A stretch of 64,000 nucleotides of DNA from Hypholoma sublateritium FD-334 SS-4 (Eukaryota; Basidiomycota; Agaricomycetes; Agaricales; Strophariaceae): NCBI GenBank assembly GCA_000827495.1, contig KN817582.1:133295-197294 (forward strand), in the 5' to 3' direction. Made by a program: the position numbers and the translations under genes. Within the stretch, counting starts at the first letter, position 1. Every line of letters starts with the position of its first letter. Below, piece after piece: positions 44,160 to 55,550 of the stretch. The notes beneath the pieces were generated by a model. It was not told the DNA's origin, made no database searches, and saw only the letters and a list, made by a program, of their open reading frames with translations.

Positions 44160-45367
44160 TAACTGTACGATCATATTGGATAACCAATACATCCGGTATT
44201 TGTCCTGTATCGAAAAAATTACTTCCAGTTCGGTTACGAGAGACTACTGCGCAAGATCGCTGGTCTCTGGATTGCTACGCTGACCTTTTCAAGCATAGTA
44301 TGGTGACAGTGGGCGCGAGGACGCGCCAGTGTAGCACGGTGCGCAGTGCGCTAGACGCGGTCAATGAAGAGCCGCCTCCGGAAAGTGCATGCGCACTTTG
44401 GGATAGGATACGACGCGGCGCGGCTCGGCGGAGAAGGCGCCAGCATGGCGACGGTTTCGTGAATACAGGGTCCGGAGATATGATAGTCAGAGTGCGGTGT
44501 TAGGTACACTCGTGTCGGTGGTGCGCGAGCTCTGTACATGTCGGTGTCAAAGGGGTGGAAGGCGCTGTGCATATGTAGGGCTTGCGTGGACATGGAGCGA
44601 TGCGGCGAGGGGGGCAGGCGCGCCCGCGAGGCTGGGATCGGGTGGCATATTTTCTGCATAGCTGTCAGCAGTTGGAAGATATGGGTTTGCGTACGTGCCT
44701 CTCACAAGTCATGTCCAGGAGGAGCATGCTTGTCTACCTCGAGTAGAGAAAATCGGATGGCCTCATCGCATCCACGTCAAGTTGTGGGCTCTCCATGTCG
44801 TCCTGTCTATCGGCGGTCGTCGTGGAGAGGGCATATCTGCAAGTCGGAGTGGTTGCTTCCTGGAACACGGGTTTGAATATAGCAAGCGAGCGAGTAGGCG
44901 GGGACAGATCAGGCTGATGTAGACCAGAAAAGTCGGACGGTCTTTCGCAGGTGCTCAAAGGGAAGAAACAACTTTGACTCGGTGAGCAACATGCGGGAGT
45001 ACCTGAAAATCAGGGCTCTATACACAATGAAGCGGGACGCGGCCGCGCGCAGCGTTGATATCGGTAGAATTGGTAACCCGGAGTAGAAGAAATGGTCGAG
45101 AGCGTGCGTGAGTGAGGCGTGGGCGAGTACTAGAGGGAAGGTGCCCGGGATAAAAATGCGCGCACGCGCAGAGAGGGAGTCCCGGGTGCGGTGTTTCTGA
45201 GAAGTCGGGCGCAGGACGTAAAGCTTAAAGCACAAAGTATAGCAGTCTCAGAGAAACCGAGAATAGCAGGGAAGTGGGAAAAGAGATGCAGTTGAAGGCG
45301 GCGGAGGGCATGCGCCACCCCCAAGTCGTCGTAGCACCCGTTCAAGGTGTCCGTTGGCGGTGTTGGT
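44160..45367. repeat. type III 3' flank and R4 repeat
   Basis: 44210-44290 matches the flanks of FBL4, 9 and 10 (TTCGGTTACGAGAGACTACT). About 44500-45350 is R4 (GAAGTCGGGCGCAGGACGTA; AAAATGCGCGCACGCGCAGA), shared with 54.45-55.15 and 59.88-60.5 kb. R4 ORFs are not maintained between copies. Confidence 0.45.
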
Positions 45368-47640
45368 GCGCCGGCCGTTGTTTGTTCGTATTACCATCGG
45401 TGGCCCTCGCGTCATGTTCCTGAGTCGGCTTGCAGACAGACCTCTTGTTACAAACTCTGCTACAACTCTGTAACCTTCCACGCGGCCTTTGCATTCGACT
45501 TTTTCAGTGCGAGATGCTCGCAGCATGTCTTCCCCATCCTGCTTGCACTACGACCTCGGGCTTCAGTCCTGATACTGCCACATCAATGCATCATACCCAA
45601 ATCAAACCAACGACGACGCATCGACGCCCGAGCATGAGCAGGACACGATGCGCGAACTCAAGACGCTCTGCTCGCGTAATAGACAGTAGGTGCCCATTAC
45701 GTGTTAAACGATACACACTCACCTTTCAATCCTCACTGAACTGGCAGGCCCCAAGCAACGGAATCCCAGCTGCCTCTTTACTATTTCTTGGAAGCGCACC
45801 TAAGCCAACACGCGTCCCTCGCTATGTTTGGGGCTTGTCGTGCCGCGCTACCCCAGCATGTCCTCCCAGCCAGGCCCCGCGCCATGTACATGCCATGGAC
45901 AGCGTCCCCCCCACTCGCGCCCGGCGTTCTACCGATGGCCGATCTTTCACAGTGGGCAAGCGCCGCAGGAAATGTTGACTGGTAGGGCAGCCTGGGATGC
46001 AGTGGGTACAGTGCGGCGCGAGTCGCGACCCAGATTTTGTGAAACCTCTGCGACGCCAGAAGACGACGCCATCACCCCCGTCCGAGCGACGAATTTACGA
46101 CACACGTATTTGGTCGAGCAAGACCTCCTCCTCGCGCTCTACATGCCACTCGAGTACTGCCCACTTTACGGCCATGTAGACACCGCGTACATTTCTCCCA
46201 CTTCAGGTGCGCGCTCTCCCCCCAACCCTGCCAGTATAGCCATCGCCGACAACGCTGCGCAGGATAGCGTCACGAGGCTGGGGGACTCGCGAGCAGTGAA
46301 ACGACGCCTCTGGCCAAGCAAGACTTCACCATTGCTCTACACCCTGCTCAAGCACTACACGCGATTCATCATTGACTTTGGAGAGTATACGTCTTCTGGT
46401 GCTGCTGCGGCGCGCGGCGCTTGACCTGCTGCCGATACCCAACAAAGGCAGTTCGCGGCGCACGAAACCTCGCGCGCGGCTGGCTGCGGTGAGCGTCTGT
46501 TATATTCTGCAACGTCTCCACGCGACTGACGGATGTCCAGCAGCGGAATCTTCAGCTACCTTCAAAAATCAATACCAGAACCAGTGCCCGCGCTGGCCAA
46601 CCTCGACACGCTCTCCTACCTCCAAGTCTGCGCCATATATACAAGATAGGACAGCGTCATCCCTCCGTGCCCGGCGTCCTGTCGAACTACCGCGCAGTCA
46701 ACAACGCGGAATACGCTCCGGCTACGATGCGATCTGATGACAGCGAGGACGCTCCGGGCGCCCTTGGACGAGACGGACAGTGCGTCCTATCGATTGGACG
46801 AACTAGAGAATACGAGCTTCGTGAGGGACTTCTCTTTAGCGGTCGTGCTGCTCGGCCCCAGCGCGCTCTCTTGGGATCCAGCTAGGTACCATGCCAATGC
46901 GTACGACGTCGGACAGTGTCGTCCCGGCGAAAACCAACCTGGAGGAGACGGGAAGCGGCGAGGGTGGACGAGGCTACGTTGGCTGGGGAAACAAGAGAGA
47001 CACGCTTCAGTGGTAGCGATACGCTGTAGCCGGATTTGCATGCGGTGGGCACCGCGGAGCGAGCCCTCGACTTCGGGCGGCATCTGCGGGCTTGCAGGAG
47101 CGAAATGGTGGAATTTTCGTGGACGCTGTTCCTGGTGGTCGGTGAGTGGTTTTGCGCTGCAGTTATGAGGCGAGTGCTCATCTTATCGCAGCCGTATCAT
47201 ACTTTTATGACATTTTGTACCTTCATGTCTACGCTGGGTTATTTTCGCCGGACTCTCTCTCAAATATCGACCCAATGTCGAACTGGAACATACGATTTTT
47301 GGGGGGGGATGGATCACTTTGGCGTACTCCGAGTGTCCAACGCCACTGTACCTTATCGCCGTACTCGACCTGTACCTGTGCCACGGGGTAAAATGAGATC
47401 ACCCAACAGAATGTCTTCGGGCGATCCTGCCTGGAACCAGCTCAACGTCAGGTTCGCGCGCATGCGCTTCCGCAACGCCGCATTTATGCGGCACCATGCG
47501 ATCTGCTGCAGGGAGTCTGCGATTGCCGCGTGGAATCACCAAGCTGGACCGGCGCTTTCTGCGCATGCGCGCTGCGTGGAGATTGAGGACGGGGGCGTTC
47601 CGTAGATGATAGATACGTACGCGGAACAAATATGTGCGTG
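45368..47640 (+). pseudogene. segment A2: decayed spliced gene, copy of 18361-20705
   Basis: The better preserved of the two A copies. Protein-like pieces are VEQDLLLALYMPLEYCPLYG, SYRLDELENTSFVRDFSLAV and, across a 50-base intron (47142-47191, GTGAGTGGTTTT..TTATCGCAG), MVEFSWTLFLVV joined to AVSYFYDILYLHVYAGLFSP. It ends CVEIEDGGVP-TAG near 47605, as A1 does. Frames change between pieces and there are internal stops, so I call it a pseudogene; extra introns I did not find could rescue parts of it. No family recognised. It sits directly upstream of FBL8. Confidence 0.55.
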
Positions 47641-47704
47641 GTCCAATAAGAGTTCAAATAGTGTTATGCGCATACCAACGTTAAATCCGCTGCGCCAACG
47701 TGCG

Positions 47705-47817
47705 TATTTATTTATAGGTCGTGTGAGTGAGCTGAACTGACACGTTGAACCAAACCATCGATCAGTGCACAACTATCTCGAATTCTCCTCCTCAAAAACG
47801 TCTGAAAGCGATCAGGA
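47705..47817 (+). promoter_or_regulatory. FBL8 promoter/5' leader, shared module
   Basis: TATTTATTTATA 47705-47716, GTGTGAGTGAGCTG, ACACGTTGA, CCATCGATCAGTGC and CTCGAATTCTCCTCCTC. The TATA-ATG distance (113) is the shortest of the set. This copy shows what FBL5 looked like before its insertion. Confidence 0.65.
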
Positions 47818-49548
47818 ATGGATCACATCGCGCTACCCAGTGAGTAGCAGGATATCTGTAACTTTAAGCGCGTTGATGTTCTGTAAGTTGTAACAGGCGA
47901 TTCAGTTCTGGAGGTGTTGCTCAAAACCAACCGACCACCTACCGACCAAGAAACAGCGATAATCATGGAGTCTATGGCCCCTACCAATGCGAAGTTGCAA
48001 GTCGTGGAAGCACAGATATCCGATGCCGTAGCTCATATCGAGGCACTGAAGTCGCAGGTTGAACACGCAGAAATCAAGCTGCAGCGCTTGCGCGAGGAAG
48101 AAGCGGCGATCTTGGAGACATTCGCGGACCATCATCGAGTCTTTTCTCCTTTTCGAAATCTCCCAGAGGACGTCCTTCGGGAGATATGCGTCGCATACGT
48201 TGAAGCTGACGTGCCCACACTGTCTTACCGCGAGATCATTCCATCGCCGTACATACTTGCCCAAATCTGCAGTGGAATGCGACACATCGCGCTGACGACC
48301 CCGACCATCTGGGCATCTATAACTGTTGGGATTGGATCATTCGATTCTCGCCGTCATGGATTCGCTCAACAAGTTTATTCGAGTATGGCTCGTAGGGCTA
48401 GCGAATGGTTCGAGAGAGCGGGGGGACTGGCTCTAACTGTTTCTATAGAGGACATGAATGACTCAGACATAAGGGAGGAAGACGATCCTTCAAACATCCT
48501 GTTCGACATCCTTCTTAGTTATTCAACCCGCTGGAAAGAGATTCGATTCTATTCATGCTGTGAGGTTTTATCCACATCCATGATTCGAATTGCTGCATTG
48601 AAGGCCGACGATCTCCCTCTGCTCCAATCAGTGTCCATTCACCTTGAGTATTGGATTCGCGATCCCGTGTTCTGCGGCAGTATGCTCCTCACAATACCAA
48701 CACTCAAAGACGTAAAATTACAAACAAGCAATTTCCAAACACTGACTGTCAATTGGGCCATCCTTACTTCTGTCACGCTCCGCGAGAGCATCCATTATTA
48801 TGGCTATTCGAAACATGCGCTAGCAAGAATTTTACAGCAAACCAAGTGTCTAGGTTTCTGCGATATTGCTGTCGGTACAGCTGCGGCCAGCGTAGAAGAA
48901 CAATTCTCCGGCATGATCAACCTTCCCCTTCTGAAGACTTTACTGTTCAATGAAACACAATTCGACGCGCACTCATCTAGAGGTTCTAGTCTACTTGATA
49001 TGATTGCTGCCCCAAATCTGGAGATCTTCGACATCCGTGAGATGTTCTCCGAGGTCTCTCTGCCTGATTTTTTCAGGAAATCGCCGCGTATTCAGAAACT
49101 GTCTCTCCCCTACTTGAAAAAAGATGAATCATTGACGGACACGATGGGACTGCTTCGCCACTGCCCTTCACTATCTTCATTGTCCCTTCAACCTTACCAG
49201 TGGCGTCTTCACCCTCCAAATCGTGACGCTAATGGCTTTTTGCGAGCATTTATCGAAGAAGGCATTATCGGCGTTATTTGTCCGCGCCTGCAGTATTTTG
49301 GCTTCGCGGGACAGTTTCAATTTTCTCTCGACACACTGCGCCTATTTCTCGAGGGCAAGCAAGGAGAATTTACAGAGCTTGATGCCCTCCTGCCATGGAA
49401 AAGGGTGGACATCAGCGTTGGGGGGATACAAGACGGAGAAATGCGCCAGCAAATTTTGGACTTTGTGTCGCAGAAGAGGGCAGCGGGGCTGGACGTTGAT
49501 GCGTTCATCACAGAAGAAAGTCGCCGTAAAGATCACTATTTATATTGA
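47818..49548 (+). CDS. FBL8, type I F-box-like/LRR protein
   Basis: Exon 1 47818-47839 (MDHIALP plus A), intron 47840-47896 (57 bases, GTGAGT..TAACAG, with in-frame stops), exon 2 47897-49548; 557 residues. Coiled coil about 38-82 (KLQRLREEEAAI), F-box-like segment about 92-140 (FRNLPEDVLREI ... TPTIWASI), leucine-rich repeats (RIQKLSLPYLKKD, LLRHCPSLSSLSL), then the type I tail RRKDHYLY. As an F-box-like protein it would link Skp1-Cul1 to a substrate held by the repeats; this is inferred from the family. Closest relatives here are FBL5 and FBL2. Intact and with a complete promoter module, it is the reference type I copy. Confidence 0.88.
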
Positions 49549-52150
49549 TAGAGATCTGTAATGGCGTCTATCTCTCGCCAATGCTTTTGATAAAGAAATG
49601 CAGTATGCCATCGCTCAATTTTGACCTGAGCCAATGTGTACCTCAATAGCTTCGCGCATCGCCCACCACTAGTGCATGACCAGATAGACCGCGCGCGGGT
49701 GGTGGTGGTATCCTGCCTGCCCCTGTTCGTGGGCGAGCTTCCTATATGAGCCGGGGAATACGCACGGCAGGAGGAGAGCAGACGGCGTGTCCTCGGTGGG
49801 GCACGACGTGCGCTCAGGTAGTGTACCGTGCGGTGCGCCGGAGAGCGCCGCGCAGGCGAAGGCGACGGCGGCTGCGGCTGCGCAGATAATGGGTGCGACG
49901 GTTTCTGAAGGAGCTGAGGCAGAGGGGCGAGCGACGTCGAGGGCATGGCGATGCGAGGCTGAGCGAGCGGGACAAGTATGCACGAAAGCCGGCCCGGGTG
50001 CCTCGCCACCAGCATCGGCCAACCTGGATGCGCCCGGTTGCGGTTGCGGGAGTCTTTTCAACTCGCCTTCAACATAATAGTAGACATATATTAGGTAGCA
50101 CGGCAATGAAAACCTGTTCTACCCCGATTCATACCAGATAAGTAAACCGTCTTCGAAATAGACAAATACGCACTTTCAAGGGCCTAAAAACCAACGTACA
50201 CAGCTTGTACACAGCTTTCCAAAATTCCATAGACCGCCCTGCTCCCTCCAGCACGCCAGGCCGAGTATAAGCATACACGCAGGATGCGGCGCACCTACAC
50301 CTACCCTCGCAGCGTGACGCGTCCACGGGCGATTGCACTCCCTTCCGGGTGCATTCCGATGCACAGACGTGCCACGCGCACTGACGTAGCCTATCGCGAT
50401 GAAAAACGGCCCCGGGGACGTTCTGCAGCGACCGCACCGCGGAATTCTCGTCTTGAGCTTGAGCTCGAGAGCGCGCTCGACCTGCACAGTAGAGTGTGTT
50501 GGAATCTCGCGGTCTGCGCGACGACCGGGCGTCTTGATCTCGATACTCGCCAGAGCTTCGACGAGAGGACAACGCGGCGCAGTGCGCTCGAGCACGCGCA
50601 GGGTGATGCGGCGCCGTCGGAGCGGCCGAAATTCTGCGCGAGGATACGCCAGCGCCACACGGTGAACAGTACCCCCGAGCATGAGCGGGAAGTGGACGCG
50701 CTGCGGGACGGGATAAAGCGCGCCGCACCCTGCAGCGTAGGGGCGAGGGGCGAGCGGGGACTCAGAAGCGAGCGGCGCACGGGCGGCTGCGGATGCGTCG
50801 CAGTAAGTGCGATGAACGCCAAATCTTAGCGTTCTGCGTAAGGTCGTTGGAGCCTGGATACGTTCTGCGCGGTTGGGCGGAAGAACAGACGTGCGAGCGC
50901 AGTGGATACAGGCGCGCGAGGCCTGTAAGTAGATATCAGCGGTGAGGCAAAGGGCGCGCCGCGCCACGGTGGAGGAGCGTCAGCGAGAGTACGCGTCGGT
51001 CCGCCAGCGGCGTCCGACTAGTGTGTGCGCACGCAGCCGCTGTAAGCACCCTCCTCACTCTCTAGAGTAGAGTGCACCGCGCTGTGGGCCCGCACGCGCA
51101 TTTACCGTTTCACCGGAGAACGCCCCGAGAAAACGCCCGGACAGGCGTGTTGTCGCCATGAATACAAGCGCGCGTGAGACCTGTGAATAAACCTATCCGT
51201 ATCAGCTGTGCCACCAAGGTAAAGTACGCGCCGGGGAGGGACGCACCGATCGACAGCGTGCACGGCGCACTCGGAATGCAGCGCGGTGTGGTGCGAAGAA
51301 TCCGGCAGGCAAAACGGGCGCGGCGGCGGCACAGAGGCTGCTTGAAATACCATCACCATTACCATTACCCATAGGCGTTATGATAACGGATTCCGCGAGG
51401 CCGAGTATAGGGGAGCGGCTCTTACCGATGCACTATGTATTGGTGAAGATATCCTCGTAGGGGGATCGTATGGGCGTGGTGGTGGTGCGATAGCGCGCGG
51501 GGTGAAATCGCGAGCGACCCAAACGCCTGTTCAGCGTACTTTATCCTGATATGTATGTATTCGAGTGCACCGCTGAAATTCTTAGTCCGTAAATTGATGG
51601 AATACGTGTGACACAGACGCCGCGGCAGCGCGGGGTACCATGTGTCTAGCTTTTCGATGACACGAGGTATAATTCGCCGCACGATGCGGTGCCGAAGCCA
51701 TGTGCAGATGGAACGCGCTGAGAGACACGCGCTGGACGCACGACCCAACAGGAAGTCTGGCGCGCCGCATGGAGCGGCAGTGCGGGGCGAGCAGCGGTTC
51801 AGAAGCGCGCGCGTCGCTGTTATCAGCGATTTTGGAGCGGGATACAAAGAGGATACGCCTTATTTCGATCATAAAATACACTCATCAAAGTACCTACGCC
51901 TGGGGGACTACGTCTGACATTTTGCGCAGCGCGGTGCACTTACCTTACGGATAGAATCTCCACACGCTTCGAGCATCTAGGACACACACGAGTGGGGCGT
52001 CGGCGTTGAGTACAGAGTATCTGTCGGTACTCACAATCTGACATTGAACGCCCCCCGGGTGAGCGCTTTGTTTGCATACATACTGACGCTCCACTTCACG
52101 ACGTGAATCCTCGGTGACAGCTTGAAGTGATAAATAGACCGGAAAATTCG
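49549..52150. repeat. R2-R1-P series upstream of FBL9
   Basis: About 49690-50070 is R2 (AAAGCCGGCCCGGGTGCCTC), 50150-50830 R1 (GATGAAAAACGGCCCCGGGG) and 51060-51380 P (CTAGAGTAGAGTGCACCGCG; CCATCACCATTACCATTACC). 51990-52140 is the pre-promoter segment. The whole stretch parallels 55.3-57.4 kb before FBL10. No gene supported. Confidence 0.5.
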
Positions 52151-52289
52151 TATTTATAGCGTGTGAGTTTAAATTAGCTGGACAAAAATGGTGACTGAAA
52201 TCAACACATCAATTTCAACCATCGATCAGAACAGCCAGTTGTCAGCTCCCTCAAATTCTCCTCTACAGAAACATCCGGAAGCATAAAGA
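52151..52289 (+). promoter_or_regulatory. FBL9 promoter/5' leader, shared module
   Basis: TATTTATA 52151-52158, GTGTGAGTTTAAATTAGCTG (a small insertion in the motif), TTTCAACCATCGATCAG, GTCAGCTCCCTCAAATTCTC and AGCATAAAGA. Confidence 0.65.
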
Positions 52290-53976
52290 ATGGACCAGGA
52301 CGAGTTATACAGTGAGTTGCGGGATATCTCTAGCTCATAATCCCAGTTGACGATCTGTCGCAGGCAAATCAGTCCTAGAGACGTTACTCAAAACCAACCG
52401 ACCACCTACCGATCAAGAAACGGCGATAATCCGAGAGTCCATGGCTCCCGCAAACGCGATATTGAACGGCGTGGAAGTGCAGATTACCGAAATGCTGGCC
52501 TATATCGAGGAATTGAAGTCGCAGGTCGAACAGGCGGAGACCAAGCTGCAGCGCTTGCGTGAGGAGGAGGCGGCGATCTTGGAGGGCTTTGCGGACCATC
52601 GTCTCGTCTTTTCTCCCTTTCGAAATATCCCGGAGGACGTACTTCGCGAGATATGCATCCAAGCATGCGTGGATGGCGACATGCCCAGAATATGTGTCTA
52701 CGCGGAACCAATGCCTTACCGCCTGGCGAAGATCTGCAGGGGAATGCGATACATCGTGCTGACAACACCGATCATCTGGGCCTCTCTGCATGTTGAGATT
52801 AATGCATATTCTTTTAGCGGTCTCAAACGGTTTGAACAGGGTTATTCAGCTTTCGCTCGGAGGGCTAGCGCATGGTTCGAGCGAGCGGGTGGATTGGGCC
52901 TAACTGTATCCATTAAGGAGTGCAGCGACACACATGCAGCGTTTGAATACTTGTTTCAATCTGATCCATCAACAATTCTTGTCAACACCCTTACTAGTTA
53001 TTCAAGTCGATGGAAAGAGCTTCAAATTGATTCACGCTGTGGGAACAAACTATCCCCGCTAATGACTCGCATTGCTGCATTGACGGCGGTTGATCTCCCC
53101 CTGCTCCAATCAGTCTCCCTTCGCCTCGATTGTTCACACCCGGATCCCCCACTTCACGACAGCGTATTACTCAAAATACCGACACTCAAACGTATCAAAT
53201 TAGAAACATGCAATATCCGGATTTTCACTGTTGATTGGGCCATCCTCACTTCCATCACACTCTGCGGAATCTCGGATCTCTGTGATTGGCCTTCCAAAAG
53301 TGACATAACAAGAATTCTTCGGCAAACGAAGAGCCTGGTATTCTGCAATATTGCTGTTGGTCTGGGTGGCTTAGAGGAGCAGTACACCGATTACGTCTGC
53401 CTTCCCTCTCTGAAGACTTTGATTGTCAGCGAAAGACATTTCGGTTCGGTCACATCTGAAGCACCAAGCATACTCGACCTAATTACTGCGCCTTTTCTGG
53501 AGATATGTCACATGTACGATCAGGCAGTCTTCGATTTTGCAGATTTCTTCAAATGGTCGCCGCGTATTCGGAAGCTGTCTCTCCCGTACGGCGACGAATA
53601 TATGTTATTCTCAAACACGATGTTTTTTCTCAGTCACTGCCCTGCACTCACTGAGCTCTCCCTTTTCCCTTCCGACTGGGACAGGAATACTGTCAACGGC
53701 GATGGATTTCTGGAAGCTTTTGTCGAAGGCGATCCCGGGGTTATTTGCCCACACTTGCAGCATTCTGAATTCGCAGGAACAGTTGATTCCTCCCTCTACA
53801 CACTGCGCCTGATAGTCGAGGGAAAGCAAGGAGATATCGCTGAGCCAACTGTCATGTCATGGAAAAAGGTGGACGTTGATATCAGAGGTATAGAGGACAC
53901 AGAGACACGCCAGCGGTTATTGGACCACTTTTTGCGGAACAAGGCGGCGGGAATGGATATTCGAGCAAGAGGATGA
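52290..53976 (+). CDS. FBL9, type III F-box-like/LRR protein
   Basis: Exon 1 52290-52311 (MDQDELY plus A), intron 52312-52363 (52 bases, GTGAGT..GTCGCAG), exon 2 52364-53976; 544 residues. Coiled coil about 38-82, F-box-like segment about 92-140 (FRNIPEDVLREI ... TPIIWASL), leucine-rich repeats (RIRKLSLPYGDEY, FLSHCPALTELSL), ending DIRARG. Nearly identical in layout to FBL10, with the same intron and length, pointing to the most recent duplication in the array. Differences cluster in the repeat region and around residues 107-125 (CVDGDMPRICVYAEP against the corresponding part of FBL10), where substrate specificity could change. The predicted role is SCF substrate adaptor. Confidence 0.88.
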
Positions 53977-55550
53977 CAGTACAATGCACCCTGTATTTGT
54001 CCTGTACGATAATATGACGATGAAATTACTTCCAGTTCGGTTACGAGACTACTGCGCGAGATCGCTGGTCTCTAGATTGTTATGAGCACCCTTCCAAGTA
54101 TAGTATTAATATGGTGGCAGTGGGAGCGAGCGCTTCAGCGCGATAACACGCCAGCCCCGCACGGCGCGCAGTGCGCTAGACCCGGGAAACGAGGAGCCGC
54201 CTCCCGGAAGTGGACGCGCTCTGTGGTATAAGGATGGGTTGCGGTTCCCGTGTGAAGAGCACGCACGCGCGTCGACTCTGGCGCGCCGCGCATGGCGGAA
54301 TCCGACTTGCGTGTGGGCGGGGCGACGCTCCCCGGAGCCACGCCAGGAACAAACGAAGCGAACGGCGGTGCGAGGCATGACGCAAGACGCGTTGACGCGT
54401 TGAAGCAGGACGGCGGTGATGGGCAGAATGCGCTTTAGGCACGCTCGGGTCGGTAGTGAGAGAGGTCTGCAGATGACGCGTGATAAGCGGGGGTGGGGCG
54501 CTGTTGATTTTGAATGGGGCCTGGGCGGGTGGGAGCATTCCTGGGGCTGCGCGAGGCCAGTGTAGCCGGGATAATTTCTGTGCAGGTGTCGGCAGGTGGA
54601 AACGGGAGATATGGGTGCATCGAAAGCAGCAAAAGGCCGTATGTGCGCGCCACTCCTTCCGTAGGTGCTCGAGGCGAAGAAGAAGCATCAACTCGGAGCA
54701 GCATGTAAGGGTAACCAGCGAATCAGAGCTCTACTGACAACGCAGCGGGCCGCGGCCGCGCGCGGCGTTGATATTGATGAAATCGGAGATCTGGAGTTGG
54801 GAATACGGAGGAGTGCGCGCGTGAATGGGGCCAGGCGCATGGGGAAAAAATAGAGCGCAGGCAGGCAGGACAATAACATGCGCGCGCGCGTCGCCGGGAG
54901 CGGCACGGTATTTTATAGAAGTCGGGAGCAGGACGTAGAGCATAAAAACCGATACAAGCAGGGCGGTGGCGCGAATAGACGGAGCCGGACGCTGTGAGGC
55001 TCTCTTCGTTTCATTAAACTCGTAGTACCCGTTTGAGTTTGGTTCGTCAGATCCTCGAGTTTGAGAAGAAGGAAGGATCCCACTTGGACAACTTAGATCC
55101 TGTCGCGTCCACGTTAGATTGGGACACCTCGTAGAAGCCTTGATTCTACTAAGGCTTCCGTTGTTGGTCAGTTGTTGGATACAAAGAAAGGTAGGAACGT
55201 ACGTACATCTCGCTCGTCAGTAATGTCGAGGGGAGTACACTTGCCGACTTCAATCTTAGGGAAATTGGACGGCCTTATCGCGTCCGGCGGGGCCGGGGAG
55301 AAGGTGGTCTTGGTGTGGCTGGTCCTGAGGGGGCTGAAGCAGAGGCCCGAGGAGCGAGCTTGCCGTACGTGTTCGAGGCTCGGAAGGCGGCACGAAAACC
55401 GGCCCGGCGCGGATGCCTCGCCGCCGGCATCGGCCGGTGCGCCTGCGCGTATTTCCGCAAGTCTCTCAGTCCAAGTCAAGTCCAAGTCTTTTCAAGTCGC
55501 TTTCAACACCGATAAAAGCTAAATTTACGGAAACAACGAGATCATAAGTA
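53977..55550. repeat. type III 3' flank, R4, and end of R2
   Basis: 54020-54100 matches the type III flank; 54120-54400 and 54450-55150 match 59560-59830 and 59880-60500 (R4) after FBL10. Both copies contain long - strand ORFs with a shared C-terminal stretch (SASTSGRRLLVSRV), but the similarity is that of recent non-coding duplicates. 55380-55510 is the end of R2. Confidence 0.45.

Noticed and set aside
54176..54691. 171-codon - strand ORF with similarity to 59604-59999
   Set aside because: The two are recent duplicates downstream of FBL9 and FBL10; similarity is equal at all codon positions by eye and the start regions differ.
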